Below, one piece after another: positions 1 through 6,483 of a DNA stretch of 18,277 bases. Under the pieces are notes generated by a model. That model was given only the letters and a program-made list of their open reading frames with translations. It made no database searches and was not told where the DNA came from. The translations under genes were made by a program, and so were the position numbers. This stretch comes from Streptomyces sp. NRRL WC-3618 (GTDB lineage: Bacteria > Actinomycetota > Actinomycetes > Streptomycetales > Streptomycetaceae), in contig NZ_LGDW01000059.1 in the NCBI RefSeq assembly GCF_001280005.1, positions 1 to 18,277 of the forward strand. Direction: 5' to 3'. Each line of letters begins with the position of its first letter. Position 1 is the first letter of the stretch.

Positions 1-245
1 ACCCCCAACCCCGCCATGCCCAGCGCAGCTGACCCACACCGCCGAAGCGCATCCCGCAACGCCCACCCCTCGACGGAGTCGCCCGGCGCCGCAGCGGCAA
101 CCCCTGTCCGATACGGCCCCGTATCGAACCGCGTCGTCGGCCGAAACGCCGGCACCCCCGCGAACACCCCGCGCCGCAAGGCTTCCGCCCCCTCACCGAA
201 CGCGGTCTGTACGCCGTATCCGGTCACCGTCACTTCACGCGCCAT
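1..245 (-). CDS. Beta-ketoacyl synthase, N-terminal part (runs off the left edge)
   Basis: The gene starts at ATG 245 and is cut by the window edge after 81 codons. The visible start, MAREVTVTGYGVQTAFGEGA, is the first beta strand and loop of thiolase-fold ketosynthases of the KAS II/type II PKS kind. The catalytic Cys and His residues lie outside the window, so a true KS cannot be told from a chain-length factor. A strong ribosome binding site (GGAGG) sits about ten bases upstream, inside the end of the preceding ACP gene, and the two genes overlap by 11 bases, so translation is probably coupled. In context it would elongate an aryl-primed acyl chain held on one of the neighbouring ACPs. The family call is fairly secure; the pathway role is inference. 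Confidence 0.82.
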   Translation of the reverse strand, partial: MAREVTVTGYGVQTAFGEGAEALRRGVFAGVPAFRPTTRFDTGPYRTGVAAAAPGDSVEGWALRDALRRCGSAALGMAGLG

Positions 246-519
246 CCGGGGCGCCCTCCTTCTGGGCGGTACGCAGGTATCCGGTGAGCCGGCGGAGCGA
301 GGTCATCCCGGCGATGTCGTCGTCGGTGGGCTCGACGACCAGGCCGTACCGTTCCTCCACCACATGGAGCAGCCATACCAACCCCAGGGAGTCCAGGACC
401 AGTTCGGCATCCTCGTCGAGATCGTCGGGCAGCCCCGGGAAGACCTTGCGGTCCGACAGAAGCTCCCGTACGGCGTCGGCGGTGATGTCGGTGCCGGTGG
501 CACCGGTGCTCGTACTCAT
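235..519 (-). CDS. Acyl carrier protein (second of two)
   Basis: This 94-residue protein has the acyl carrier layout: helix I near residues 13-23, then the phosphopantetheine site at D43-S44-L45, where Ser44 would carry the arm, then helix II. Helix II reads LGLVWLLHVVEERYG, with Trp and His where most ACPs have smaller residues, so its partner surface may differ from that of the upstream ACP. Its ATG overlaps the stop of the upstream ACP gene as ATGA, and its own end overlaps the ketosynthase start. It probably carries either the aryl starter or the growing chain; which one cannot be decided from sequence. Both ACPs begin MSTST, but the rest is clearly different. Confidence 0.88.
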   Translation of the reverse strand: MSTSTGATGTDITADAVRELLSDRKVFPGLPDDLDEDAELVLDSLGLVWLLHVVEERYGLVVEPTDDDIAGMTSLRRLTGYLRTAQKEGAPDGA

Positions 520-791
520 GCCTTCGCACCCCGTCGGGCGACCTCGGCGACGAGCCCGCCGAGGGTCAGGGTGGCCAGGGACTCGATGTCGGTGTCGGGA
601 ATCTCGACGCCGAACCGCGACTCCAGGCGCAGCGTCAACTCGATCAGGCTCAGGGAGTCGACGTCCAGCCCGCCGACGGTCACCGGGCTGTCGTCAGTGA
701 TGCCGTCGCGGCTGAGCAGAATGTTCATGTCATCGATGACGGAGCTCAGAACGAACTCGCGGATCTCGTCTTCCAGAGTGGAAGTACTCAT
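516..791 (-). CDS. Acyl carrier protein (first of two)
   Basis: This is a 91-residue acyl carrier protein with a conventional core: LDVDSLSLIELTLRLESRFG, with Ser46 as the phosphopantetheine attachment site and helix II following. The start at 791 was chosen over an in-frame upstream start at 902 because a good ribosome binding site (GGAGAAAG) lies just before it and the upstream extension reads through a structured intergenic repeat. It is separated from the acyl ligase gene by 138 bases, the only sizeable gap in this operon. It is a natural acceptor for the ligase product or for extender units in a type II polyketide or fatty acid-like system. The ACP call is firm; the substrate is inferred from neighbours. 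Confidence 0.92.
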   Translation of the reverse strand: MSTSTLEDEIREFVLSSVIDDMNILLSRDGITDDSPVTVGGLDVDSLSLIELTLRLESRFGVEIPDTDIESLATLTLGGLVAEVARRGAKA

Positions 792-819
792 GATCACTTT
801 CTCCAGTAGGGGGAGTGAA

Positions 820-885
820 GCGCCCCCGACAGGGGCGCGGGGCTGTGGCATTTGCGGCTCCGCCGCGTGGGCGCGACAAGCCACA
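820..885. repeat. Structured intergenic repeat within the operon
   Basis: Two nested or adjacent stem-loops fill the gap between the ligase and first ACP genes. GCGCCCC (820-826) pairs with GGGGCGC (832-838). TGTGGC (844-849) pairs with GCCACA (880-885) around an inner GCGGC-TCC-GCCGC hairpin (854-866). From memory, very similar hairpin strings recur between genes in many Streptomyces genomes, so this is probably a copy of a genus-wide interspersed element. It could attenuate transcription or stabilise RNA between the ligase and the ACP/KS genes. Confidence 0.6.
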
Positions 886-929
886 AACCGGCCCGCAGAC
901 AAAAAACCAACCCGGCGATACCCCCCGCC

Positions 930-2318
930 CTACCCGGCGGAGCGGAGTGTCGCGGCCTGCCGCACCAACTTCCCGTTGGACGTGCGCGGCAACGCGTCCA
1001 GCAGCCGGATGACACGCGGCACCTTGTAGTCGGCCAGCCGCTCCCGGCACCACCGCGACAACTCCTCGGCCGACGGCCGCTCCGCACCGGCGCTGACCGC
1101 GACGTACGCCTCGGTCGTCTCCTCGTGGACCAGGACCGCCTGTTCGACGGCCGGGTGGTCGCGAAGGACGTTCTCCACCTCGGTGAGGTCGACCTTGAGG
1201 CCGCCGATCACCACGAGGGAGTCCGCGCGCCCCCGCACCAGTACCGCGCCGCCCGCGTCCAGCGTGGCCCGGTCCCGGGTGTGGAGCCAGCCGTCGGTGT
1301 ACTGGGTGCCGCCCGAGTCGAAGAGGTAGGGCGACTCGTCGAGGGCGACGTCCAGTTCGCCGTGGTGTACGCGGAGCGACACGCCCGGCGCCGCCCGGCC
1401 GACCGAGGGGCGCAGTGTGCCGCCGACGTCGATGGCGATGATGCCGGTCTCCGTGGTCCCGTACGCCTCGCCGACTCCGACGCCGTACCGCTGCGTGAAG
1501 CGCGCCGCGACCTGCGGGGGCATGATCTCGCCGCCCGACACCGCGATCCGCAGGTCGGGCAGCGCGGGGGGATCGGTGGCGGCGGCGCACAGGTCGAAGT
1601 GCGTGGGTACGCCGAACAGGGCGGTGATCCGGTGCTCCACCGCCGTCCGCAGGATGTCGCGGGCGAAGACGCGGGGAGCGAAGACGACGGAGACACCGGC
1701 GGCGAGGGAGTACAGCAGGCCGCCGATCAGACCGAAGCTGTGCGCTGTCGAACTGAGCAGCAGCAGTCGGTCGCCCTCGGCCGGCATGCCCGGGACCCCG
1801 GCGAACCGGTCCACCTCGGTGGCGATCGACCGGGCTGTCCTGCCGATGACTTTCGGACGTCCGGTGGAGCCCGAGCTGAACTGGACGAGGCGGTGCGCGG
1901 TGGTGGCCGCCAGTCCGCCTCTGCGCCGTTCGGTGACGACCTCGTACTCTGACCGGAATCCGTACGTGGACCGGACGTTGGTACCGGCGCTGACCATGAA
2001 CTGCGGTCGGCAGGACTCGCAGAGCGCCGCGACCTCCGGCGGTTTGAGCCGGAAGTCGAAGAGCATCACCTGCGCGCCGAGCCGCCACAGGGCGAGCAGT
2101 ACCTCGATCTGCGTGAAACTGGGCGGCGTCCGCAGCCCCACGGTGCTGTCGGGCCCGATGCCGTACCCGGCGAAGACGGCGGCCTGCTTGGCCACCCGTT
2201 CCCGCAACTCGCCCCGAGTGACCATTTCCTGTTGGTGTGTCAGACAGGGCAGGCGGTCGTTGTGCGCGTCGAACAGGCGCCGCACCAGCGCGGTGAGCTC
2301 TGATTCGAGTTCGCCCAT
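930..2318 (-). CDS. AMP-dependent acyl ligase (ANL family), probable 3,4-AHBA activator
   Basis: The 462-residue protein is an adenylating enzyme of the acyl-CoA synthetase/adenylation-domain superfamily. Visible core motifs in order are the P-loop FSSGSTGRPK (147-156), YGTTETG (286-292), DGWLHTRD (342-349), GRADSLVVIGG (363-373), and the C-terminal catalytic lysine in RTSNGK (Lys450). It is somewhat short for the family (usually about 500-550). A near-ideal ribosome binding site (AAGGAGGT) lies in the end of the griH-like gene six bases upstream, so the two are co-expressed. Placed between 3,4-AHBA synthesis genes and ACP/KS genes, it most likely adenylates 3,4-AHBA (or a related aryl acid) and passes it to CoA or directly to an ACP. 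Substrate assignment is inference. Confidence 0.88.
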   Translation of the reverse strand: MGELESELTALVRRLFDAHNDRLPCLTHQQEMVTRGELRERVAKQAAVFAGYGIGPDSTVGLRTPPSFTQIEVLLALWRLGAQVMLFDFRLKPPEVAALCESCRPQFMVSAGTNVRSTYGFRSEYEVVTERRRGGLAATTAHRLVQFSSGSTGRPKVIGRTARSIATEVDRFAGVPGMPAEGDRLLLLSSTAHSFGLIGGLLYSLAAGVSVVFAPRVFARDILRTAVEHRITALFGVPTHFDLCAAATDPPALPDLRIAVSGGEIMPPQVAARFTQRYGVGVGEAYGTTETGIIAIDVGGTLRPSVGRAAPGVSLRVHHGELDVALDESPYLFDSGGTQYTDGWLHTRDRATLDAGGAVLVRGRADSLVVIGGLKVDLTEVENVLRDHPAVEQAVLVHEETTEAYVAVSAGAERPSAEELSRWCRERLADYKVPRVIRLLDALPRTSNGKLVRQAATLRSAG

Positions 2319-2324
2319 CGAATC

Positions 2325-3554
2325 TCAGACCTCCTTGCAGAACTCGCCGATGGGCAGGCCCACATGACGCTTGTCGGCGGCCAGGTAGCCGAGCAGTTCG
2401 TCGCCGGTCCGCAGCTCGGTGACGTTGAGGACCTTCCCGCCGGGGCCGAGCACCCGTACATGCCAGTCGTCCTGCACGGTCAGGCTGACCAGCCGGCCGT
2501 CCTCGGCGTGGGTACGGATCTCGAGGAGCGGCCGGGACTCGAGCTTCGCGCGTCCGACGACGACCCGCCGGGTGCGCCCGTCGGCGCCGACGGCGAGGAG
2601 CGCGCTGCCCGAGCCGACCTCGCTGAGGTAGTTGGTGCGGTTGTCGGGGCCGAGTGTGTACGAGTGCAGGGCGCCCGCGTTGACCCGGAACGGGCGGGTC
2701 GGCATGTAGGGCAGGGGGTGGGTCTCGCTGCAGCACAGCACGAACCCGGAGGAGTAGGAGCCGACGAGGATGCCCTCGTCCTCCTCGAAGTGCGAGCAGG
2801 TGTCCACGCAGACCCGGTCGCCGAGTCCGACGTGCCGGATGCTCTCCACGGTCAGTGTGGACAGCTCCAGTTGGGGTGTCGTCGCCTCCAGCAGCCGGGC
2901 CAGGGCGAACACGTCGTCGGCGCTGCGGGGCGTGAAGAGGATGCCGTCCGAGCCGCGTTCCAGCACGTCGAAGACGATGGCCGCCTCCTCCAGGCCGTCG
3001 ACGACCGTCACGAGCTTGCCCTCGGCGGACTCGGCCGCGGCGAGCACGATCTCCAGCGGGATCTTCGTCGGGTCGGCGAAGTGGATGACCGTGTACGGCA
3101 GCACCATGGCGCCCGCGCACGACAGTTGGAGGGTGCGGTCGTCCCGTACGTCGACGAAGCCGGAGACCGGGGTGCCGCCGGCGCGGTGGTCCGCGGCGAG
3201 GGCGTCCAGCTCGTCCTGCGTGCCGAACTTCCGCAGGAGTACGTCGAACCCGTTGCCGGCCGGTGAACTGTCGCTTCCGGAGGGCGACTTGGCGTCCTTG
3301 TCGGGAGCCTTGGCGTCCCTGCCCTCCTTCGCCTCCTTCGTCTCCTTGTCGCTGAGCTTGCGCACGGCGGCCGGTGACGGCGTCGGCGCGGGACCTCCCG
3401 TGGCGAGCACCCGGGTGACCGTCGGGGGCAGGGTCCCGAGCAACTCGGCGTCGGTGGCCACAACTCCCGCCATCCGGGCGTGGATTGCCGCGTCCACCAC
3501 CGCCTGGAGCTGCGGACGGGGAACCTCACGCAGGTCGATCCATGCGAACCTCAT
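2325..3554 (-). CDS. griH: 3-amino-4-hydroxybenzoate synthase (DHQ synthase II-like, GriH family)
   Basis: The 409-residue product belongs to the archaeal-type 3-dehydroquinate synthase family, of which GriH of grixazone biosynthesis is the bacterial secondary-metabolism branch. GriH converts the C7 aldol product made by GriI into 3,4-AHBA. Family-like stretches include the N-terminal WIDLRE, VDVRDDRTLQLSCAGA near 134-149, the VCVDTCSHFEEDEGILVGSYSSGF region and the RPFRVNAGALHSY block. The start at 3554 overlaps the griI stop as ATGA and has GGAG upstream. Unusual is a low-complexity insert at residues 53-102, rich in Lys, Glu, Asp, Pro and Ser, between two folded segments. The immediate griI neighbour makes the GriH role, rather than shikimate-pathway DHQ synthase, the best call. 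Confidence 0.9.
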   Translation of the reverse strand: MRFAWIDLREVPRPQLQAVVDAAIHARMAGVVATDAELLGTLPPTVTRVLATGGPAPTPSPAAVRKLSDKETKEAKEGRDAKAPDKDAKSPSGSDSSPAGNGFDVLLRKFGTQDELDALAADHRAGGTPVSGFVDVRDDRTLQLSCAGAMVLPYTVIHFADPTKIPLEIVLAAAESAEGKLVTVVDGLEEAAIVFDVLERGSDGILFTPRSADDVFALARLLEATTPQLELSTLTVESIRHVGLGDRVCVDTCSHFEEDEGILVGSYSSGFVLCCSETHPLPYMPTRPFRVNAGALHSYTLGPDNRTNYLSEVGSGSALLAVGADGRTRRVVVGRAKLESRPLLEIRTHAEDGRLVSLTVQDDWHVRVLGPGGKVLNVTELRTGDELLGYLAADKRHVGLPIGEFCKEV

Positions 3555-4399
3555 GCCACTCCTGCCACGATCGTCGAATAATTAGCCATGTGCATGCCAT
3601 CAGAGATGCCGCCCGGGATGCCGTCGCCGCCTATGCCGCTGCCCTTGCCGTGCACGACGGCCGAGAGCCGGGACACCAGCGCTGCGGGCGTGGGGGAGGA
3701 GAAGATCCGGCGTCCGATGGCCAGGCCCCGGCAGCCGCTCGCCATCACGGCGGTGCCGTACTCGACGAGGTCGGAGCCGTCCGGTGGACCGCCGGCCGCG
3801 AGGACGGGGATGGGGCTGTTCGCCACCACCTCGGCCATGCGCTCGACCGGCAGGGCGACGGACGTCTTCACCATGTCGGCGCCCAGGTCGGCGGCGACAT
3901 TGGCGATGTGGGCGAGAAGGGCGGGGTCGCGCGGGTCCTCGATCCGGGGGCCGCGCGGATACACCATCGCGATCAGCGGCATGCCCCACGCGTCGCAGGA
4001 TCGAGCCACCGCCCCCAGGTCGGCCAGCTGCTGGGACTCGGTGTCGGAGCCGATGTTCACATGAACGCTGACCGCGTCCGCGCCGAGCGTCAGAGCCTCC
4101 TCGACGTCGGAGACCAGCACCTTGGCGTGGACGTCGGCGGAGCAGGAGGTGCTGGCGCTCAGGTGCACCACCAGCGCGCAGCTCTTCAGGATGTCCGGCG
4201 CGAAGGAGCGGGCGCGTCCCTTGTGGACGATGATCCCGTCGGCCCCGCCTGCCACGAGGGCCCGCAGCAGGTCGTCCCACTTGTCGGCGGCGACGATCGG
4301 GCCGTCCGAGACGCTGTGGTCGAGCGGGATGAGCAGATGCCGGTCGTCACCCGCCAGCGAAAGTCTTCGCAAGCGTAATTGCTTGCCGTTTTTAGGCAT
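3551..4399 (-). CDS. griI: Class I aldolase for 3,4-AHBA synthesis (GriI family)
   Basis: The 282-residue protein is a DhnA/archaeal-type class I aldolase. Known GriI enzymes condense L-aspartate 4-semialdehyde with dihydroxyacetone phosphate to a C7 compound that GriH cyclises to 3,4-AHBA. Seen here are LIPLDHSVSDGP (23-34), the tyrosine in MVYPRG (Tyr147), the Schiff-base lysine expected in ADMVKTS (Lys178), and phosphate-binding glycines near PVLAAGG (198-204) and AIGRRIF (227-233). The start at 4399 follows GGAAGG at ten bases; the in-frame start at 4432 has no such site. It is the first gene of the minus-strand operon and overlaps griH by four bases. The Gly-rich segment at 252-264 is somewhat unusual. 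Confidence 0.92.
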   Translation of the reverse strand: MPKNGKQLRLRRLSLAGDDRHLLIPLDHSVSDGPIVAADKWDDLLRALVAGGADGIIVHKGRARSFAPDILKSCALVVHLSASTSCSADVHAKVLVSDVEEALTLGADAVSVHVNIGSDTESQQLADLGAVARSCDAWGMPLIAMVYPRGPRIEDPRDPALLAHIANVAADLGADMVKTSVALPVERMAEVVANSPIPVLAAGGPPDGSDLVEYGTAVMASGCRGLAIGRRIFSSPTPAALVSRLSAVVHGKGSGIGGDGIPGGISDGMHMANYSTIVAGVA

Positions 4400-4564
4400 G
4401 CGCAATGAGCCTTCCCGGCCCGTGGGCCGCATTTTAGAAAGCCGAATCGCGACATTCCGTTGCGATTCTTCGTGTCTGGAAAATGATGGTTATAGAACTT
4501 TCAAATTCGGCGCTCACGAGCATTCACGTGTGGCTGCCTGTTGGCAAGATGCGGTTCTCGAAAA

Positions 4565-4598
4565 ATATTTATACATGACACCGTATGAATATTGATAC
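4565..4598. promoter_or_regulatory. Operator-like cluster of three GTATNAATAT half-sites
   Basis: Three copies of the decamer GTATNAATAT occur in 34 bases: inverted at 4565-4574, direct at 4583-4592, and inverted at 4589-4598. The first pair forms an inverted repeat with an 8-bp spacer and one mismatch; the last two overlap as a 16-bp palindrome with one mismatched pair. Dyads of this kind in a divergent promoter usually bind a dimeric repressor. No regulator gene is visible next to it. Confidence 0.55.
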
Positions 4599-4614
4599 GA
4601 GGTTGACAGGTCCC

Positions 4615-4734
4615 GTGGGGTTGACGGGGTCTGTGAGTGCTGTTCGTGCGAATCTATGCGGTCTATGCGGTCTATGCGCGTTGGGGCGTTCTGCCCCTGC
4701 CCATGAATGGTTTTTTGTAGAAATTCAATTTTGA
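4615..4734 (+). CDS. Possible small leader ORF, 39 residues, with C-x2-C-x2-C
   Basis: A frame opens at GTG 4615 (AGG six bases upstream) or GTG 4633 and stops at TGA 4732-4734, 49 bases before the transporter start. The middle of the product reads NLCGLCGLCALG, encoded by the 9-bp tandem repeats, giving three evenly spaced cysteines. It could be a regulatory leader peptide, or chance openness in a repeat-containing intergenic region. Codon use is less GC-biased than in the flanking genes, which argues against an old conserved gene. Confidence 0.2.
   Translation: MGLTGSVSAVRANLCGLCGLCALGRSAPAHEWFFVEIQF
4652..4678 (+). repeat. Three tandem 9-bp repeats (consensus GTCTATGCG)
   Basis: ATCTATGCG at 4652-4660 is followed directly by GTCTATGCG at 4661-4669 and 4670-4678. 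Short tandem repeats near promoters in actinomycete clusters can be activator binding sites, although SARP sites usually repeat at 11 bp rather than 9. Confidence 0.85.
4683..4716 (+). terminator. Hairpins followed by a T-run upstream of the transporter
   Basis: GGGGC (4683-4687) pairs with GCCCC (4693-4697), then CCAT (4701-4704) pairs with ATGG (4707-4710), followed at once by TTTTTT (4711-4716). On the plus strand this looks like a weak intrinsic terminator or attenuator inside the leader of the MHS transporter. The second stem is only 4 bp, so the call is tentative. Confidence 0.3.
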
Positions 4735-4782
4735 TGACTAAGGTGACTGTCCTCCCGCTCAGGACCCGGAAGTGCTCCCCCC

Positions 4783-6192
4783 ATGCCTGAATTACCGCTC
4801 AAGACCGGCGACCCGAAACTGGCCGCTTCACCCCCACAGACCGCGAACACGGCGAAATCCGAGGCCCCGCGGGTCGCCGTGGCGAGCCTGGTCGGCACCA
4901 CGATCGAGTACTACGACTTCGCCGTGTACGGCACCGCCTCCGCGCTCGTCCTCGGCCCCGCCTTCTTCCCCTCCGGCAACGCGACCCTCTCCTCCATGGC
5001 CGCGTTCCTCACCTTCGCCGCGGCCTTCCTCTCCCGCCCCCTCGGCGTCATCCTGTTCGGCACGATCGGCGACCGGCTCGGCCGCAGACCCGCCCTGGTC
5101 GTCTCACTGCTGCTGATGGGCGTGGCCACGGTCGGCGTCGGACTGCTGCCCACGTACGAGACCGCCGGGTTCCTGGCCCCCGTACTGCTGGTGACACTCC
5201 GTCTGCTCCAGGGCGTCAGCATGGGCGGCGAGTGGGGCGGGGCGGTGCTGCTCGCCGCCGAACACGCGCCGCCGGGCCGGCGCGCCCTGTACGCGTCCAT
5301 CCCGAACGTCGGCCCCTCGCTCGGCTTCCTTCTCTCGACCGCGGTCATCCTGCCGACAATGAACATCGTGGGCATGGACGGCTTCACCGACTGGGCCTGG
5401 CGCATCCCGTTCCTGCTCAGCACCGTCCTCGTCGCGGTCGGCCTGTGGGTGCGTACGACGGTCTCCGAGTCCCCGGTCTTCACGGCCACGACGGGGGCAG
5501 CGGACCGAAATCCGGTGCCGGAACCGGTGTCGGTCTCGGTGCCGGAGCTGTTGTCTGCGTCTGTGTCGGAGTCGGCGGCCCGCTTTCCGCTGGGCGCGGT
5601 CCTCAGGCAGTACCCCGGCCGGCTGCTGCTCGGCACCGGCGCGGCGATCGGCGGCTCGGCCGTCTACTACCTGACGATCGTCTACAGCCTCTCGTACGGC
5701 CCGACGGAACTGGGCATCCCCCGGAACACGATGCTGACCGCCGCGAGCATCGGCGCGGCGGCCGGAATCGCCATCACCCTCCCGGTCGCCAGGCTGTCCG
5801 ACCGGATCGGCCGCCGTCCCCTGATGCTGGCCGGAGCCGTCGGGAGCGTGGTGTGGGCGGTACCCATGTACGCGTCGTTGAGCTCACGCGACGGGCTGGT
5901 GATCACCGGCGCCTACACGGTCGGCCTGATGTTCCTCGCGCTGATGTTCTCCCCGGTGGCGGCCTTCCTGCCGGAACTGTTCCCGGCCCGGCTGCGCTAC
6001 ACCGGCGCCTCCGCCGCCTTCATCCTCGCCAACACCCTCGGCGGCGGCTTCGCCCCGTCGGTCGCCACCTGGCTCAACAGCCACTGGGAATCCCCGCTCG
6101 TCCTCGGCTTCTACACGGGCTCCCTGTGCCTGGTGAGCCTCCTGTGCCTGCTGGCGCTGCCGGAGACGCGGGATCACGAGTTCGGGGTGTGA
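4783..6192 (+). CDS. MFS transporter of the metabolite:H+ symporter (MHS) family
   Basis: The 469-residue protein has about twelve hydrophobic segments and MHS-family hallmarks: GTTIEYYDF (38-46) at the first membrane helix, the motif-A loop GDRLGRRP (97-103) and its second-half copy SDRIGRRP, RLLQGVSMGGEWGGA (140-154), and the late PELFPARLRYTGAS stretch. A low-complexity Val/Ser/Glu-rich loop (about 245-264) enlarges the central cytoplasmic linker. The first 30 residues are a polar tail. The start at ATG 4783 has only a weak GGAAG site 12 bases upstream. It is divergent from the 3,4-AHBA operon across a shared control region, so it may export the product or import a precursor; family members mostly import organic acids or betaines. 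Substrate unknown. Confidence 0.9.
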   Translation: MPELPLKTGDPKLAASPPQTANTAKSEAPRVAVASLVGTTIEYYDFAVYGTASALVLGPAFFPSGNATLSSMAAFLTFAAAFLSRPLGVILFGTIGDRLGRRPALVVSLLLMGVATVGVGLLPTYETAGFLAPVLLVTLRLLQGVSMGGEWGGAVLLAAEHAPPGRRALYASIPNVGPSLGFLLSTAVILPTMNIVGMDGFTDWAWRIPFLLSTVLVAVGLWVRTTVSESPVFTATTGAADRNPVPEPVSVSVPELLSASVSESAARFPLGAVLRQYPGRLLLGTGAAIGGSAVYYLTIVYSLSYGPTELGIPRNTMLTAASIGAAAGIAITLPVARLSDRIGRRPLMLAGAVGSVVWAVPMYASLSSRDGLVITGAYTVGLMFLALMFSPVAAFLPELFPARLRYTGASAAFILANTLGGGFAPSVATWLNSHWESPLVLGFYTGSLCLVSLLCLLALPETRDHEFGV

Positions 6193-6286
6193 GGGGTGGG
6201 GGCGGGAGCATGCCGCCTCCGCCGGAAACCGGTCGCCCTGGTACAACAGCATCGCCTCGCTCTCCCCCGAGCCCCTCCCGCGAGAT

Positions 6287-6424
6287 CTACACCAGGACCG
6301 GCAGCCCGACGCTTGCGAAGGTGCGGTGGGCGTAGTCGATCGCGTCGAATACCAGGGCCTGGCAGGCGGTCATGTCGGCGGCCGCCACGGTGCTCTGGGC
6401 CCGGCGGGTGAGGTCGCTCGACTG
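6287..6424 (-). pseudogene. Orphan 45-codon coding-like fragment
   Basis: On the minus strand one frame reads 45 sense codons ending in TAG at 6289-6287, with a stop (TAG) directly before its first codon and no usable start until an internal ATG. The peptide ends ACQALVFDAIDYAHRTFASV and then GLPVLV; it has protein-like composition and GC-rich third positions, unlike random intergenic sequence. It may be the 3' end of a gene whose 5' part has been lost, with the break at the neighbouring terminator hairpin. I do not recognise the family. The surrounding 6193-6431 shows nothing else. Confidence 0.3.
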
Positions 6425-6431
6425 CTACAGC

Positions 6432-6475
6432 TGAGGCTGTCCGACGGCCGGTCTTCCGGCGGCCGGACAGCCTCA
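6432..6475 (-). terminator. Strong terminator hairpin after the small secreted protein gene
   Basis: TGAGGCTGTCCG (6432-6443) pairs perfectly with CGGACAGCCTCA (6464-6475), with an inner GCCGG-TCTT-CCGGC hairpin. It begins nine bases beyond the stop codon of the secreted protein gene. There is no long T-run, as is common for actinomycete terminators. Confidence 0.75.
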
Positions 6476-6483
6476 CCAGCGCC

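Larger units (their letters stand above)
4400..4782. promoter_or_regulatory. AT-rich divergent control region between griI and the MHS transporter
   Basis: This 383-base intergenic region is much richer in A and T than the flanking genes and must hold the promoters for the left-going 3,4-AHBA operon and the right-going transporter. It contains the inverted decamers at 4565-4598, two GGTTGAC copies at 4601-4607 and 4619-4625 (TTGACA at 4603-4608 could be a -35 element for the plus strand), the 9-bp repeats at 4652-4678, and an AAATTCAATTT palindrome at 4721-4731. I could not place a convincing -10 partner for TTGACA, nor a clear promoter for griI. Confidence 0.7.

Noticed and set aside
16..1029. 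337-codon frame on the plus strand at the left edge
   Set aside because: Antisense to the KS, both ACPs and the end of the ligase gene, and runs through the intergenic hairpins.
730..3120. 796-codon open frame on the minus strand
   Set aside because: It overlaps the ligase and griH genes in another frame, is almost all Arg/Gly/Pro/Ala, and has no recognisable motif; a GC-rich shadow frame.
4601..4680. SARP-type activator site made of the GGTTGAC and GTCTATGCG repeats
   Set aside because: The spacings are 18 and 9 bp rather than the 11 or 22 bp expected for SARP heptamers, so I list only the repeats.
5232..6335. 367-codon frame within the MHS transporter
   Set aside because: Same strand but shifted frame, Arg/His/Pro-rich, no membrane segments; the transporter frame is clearly the real one.
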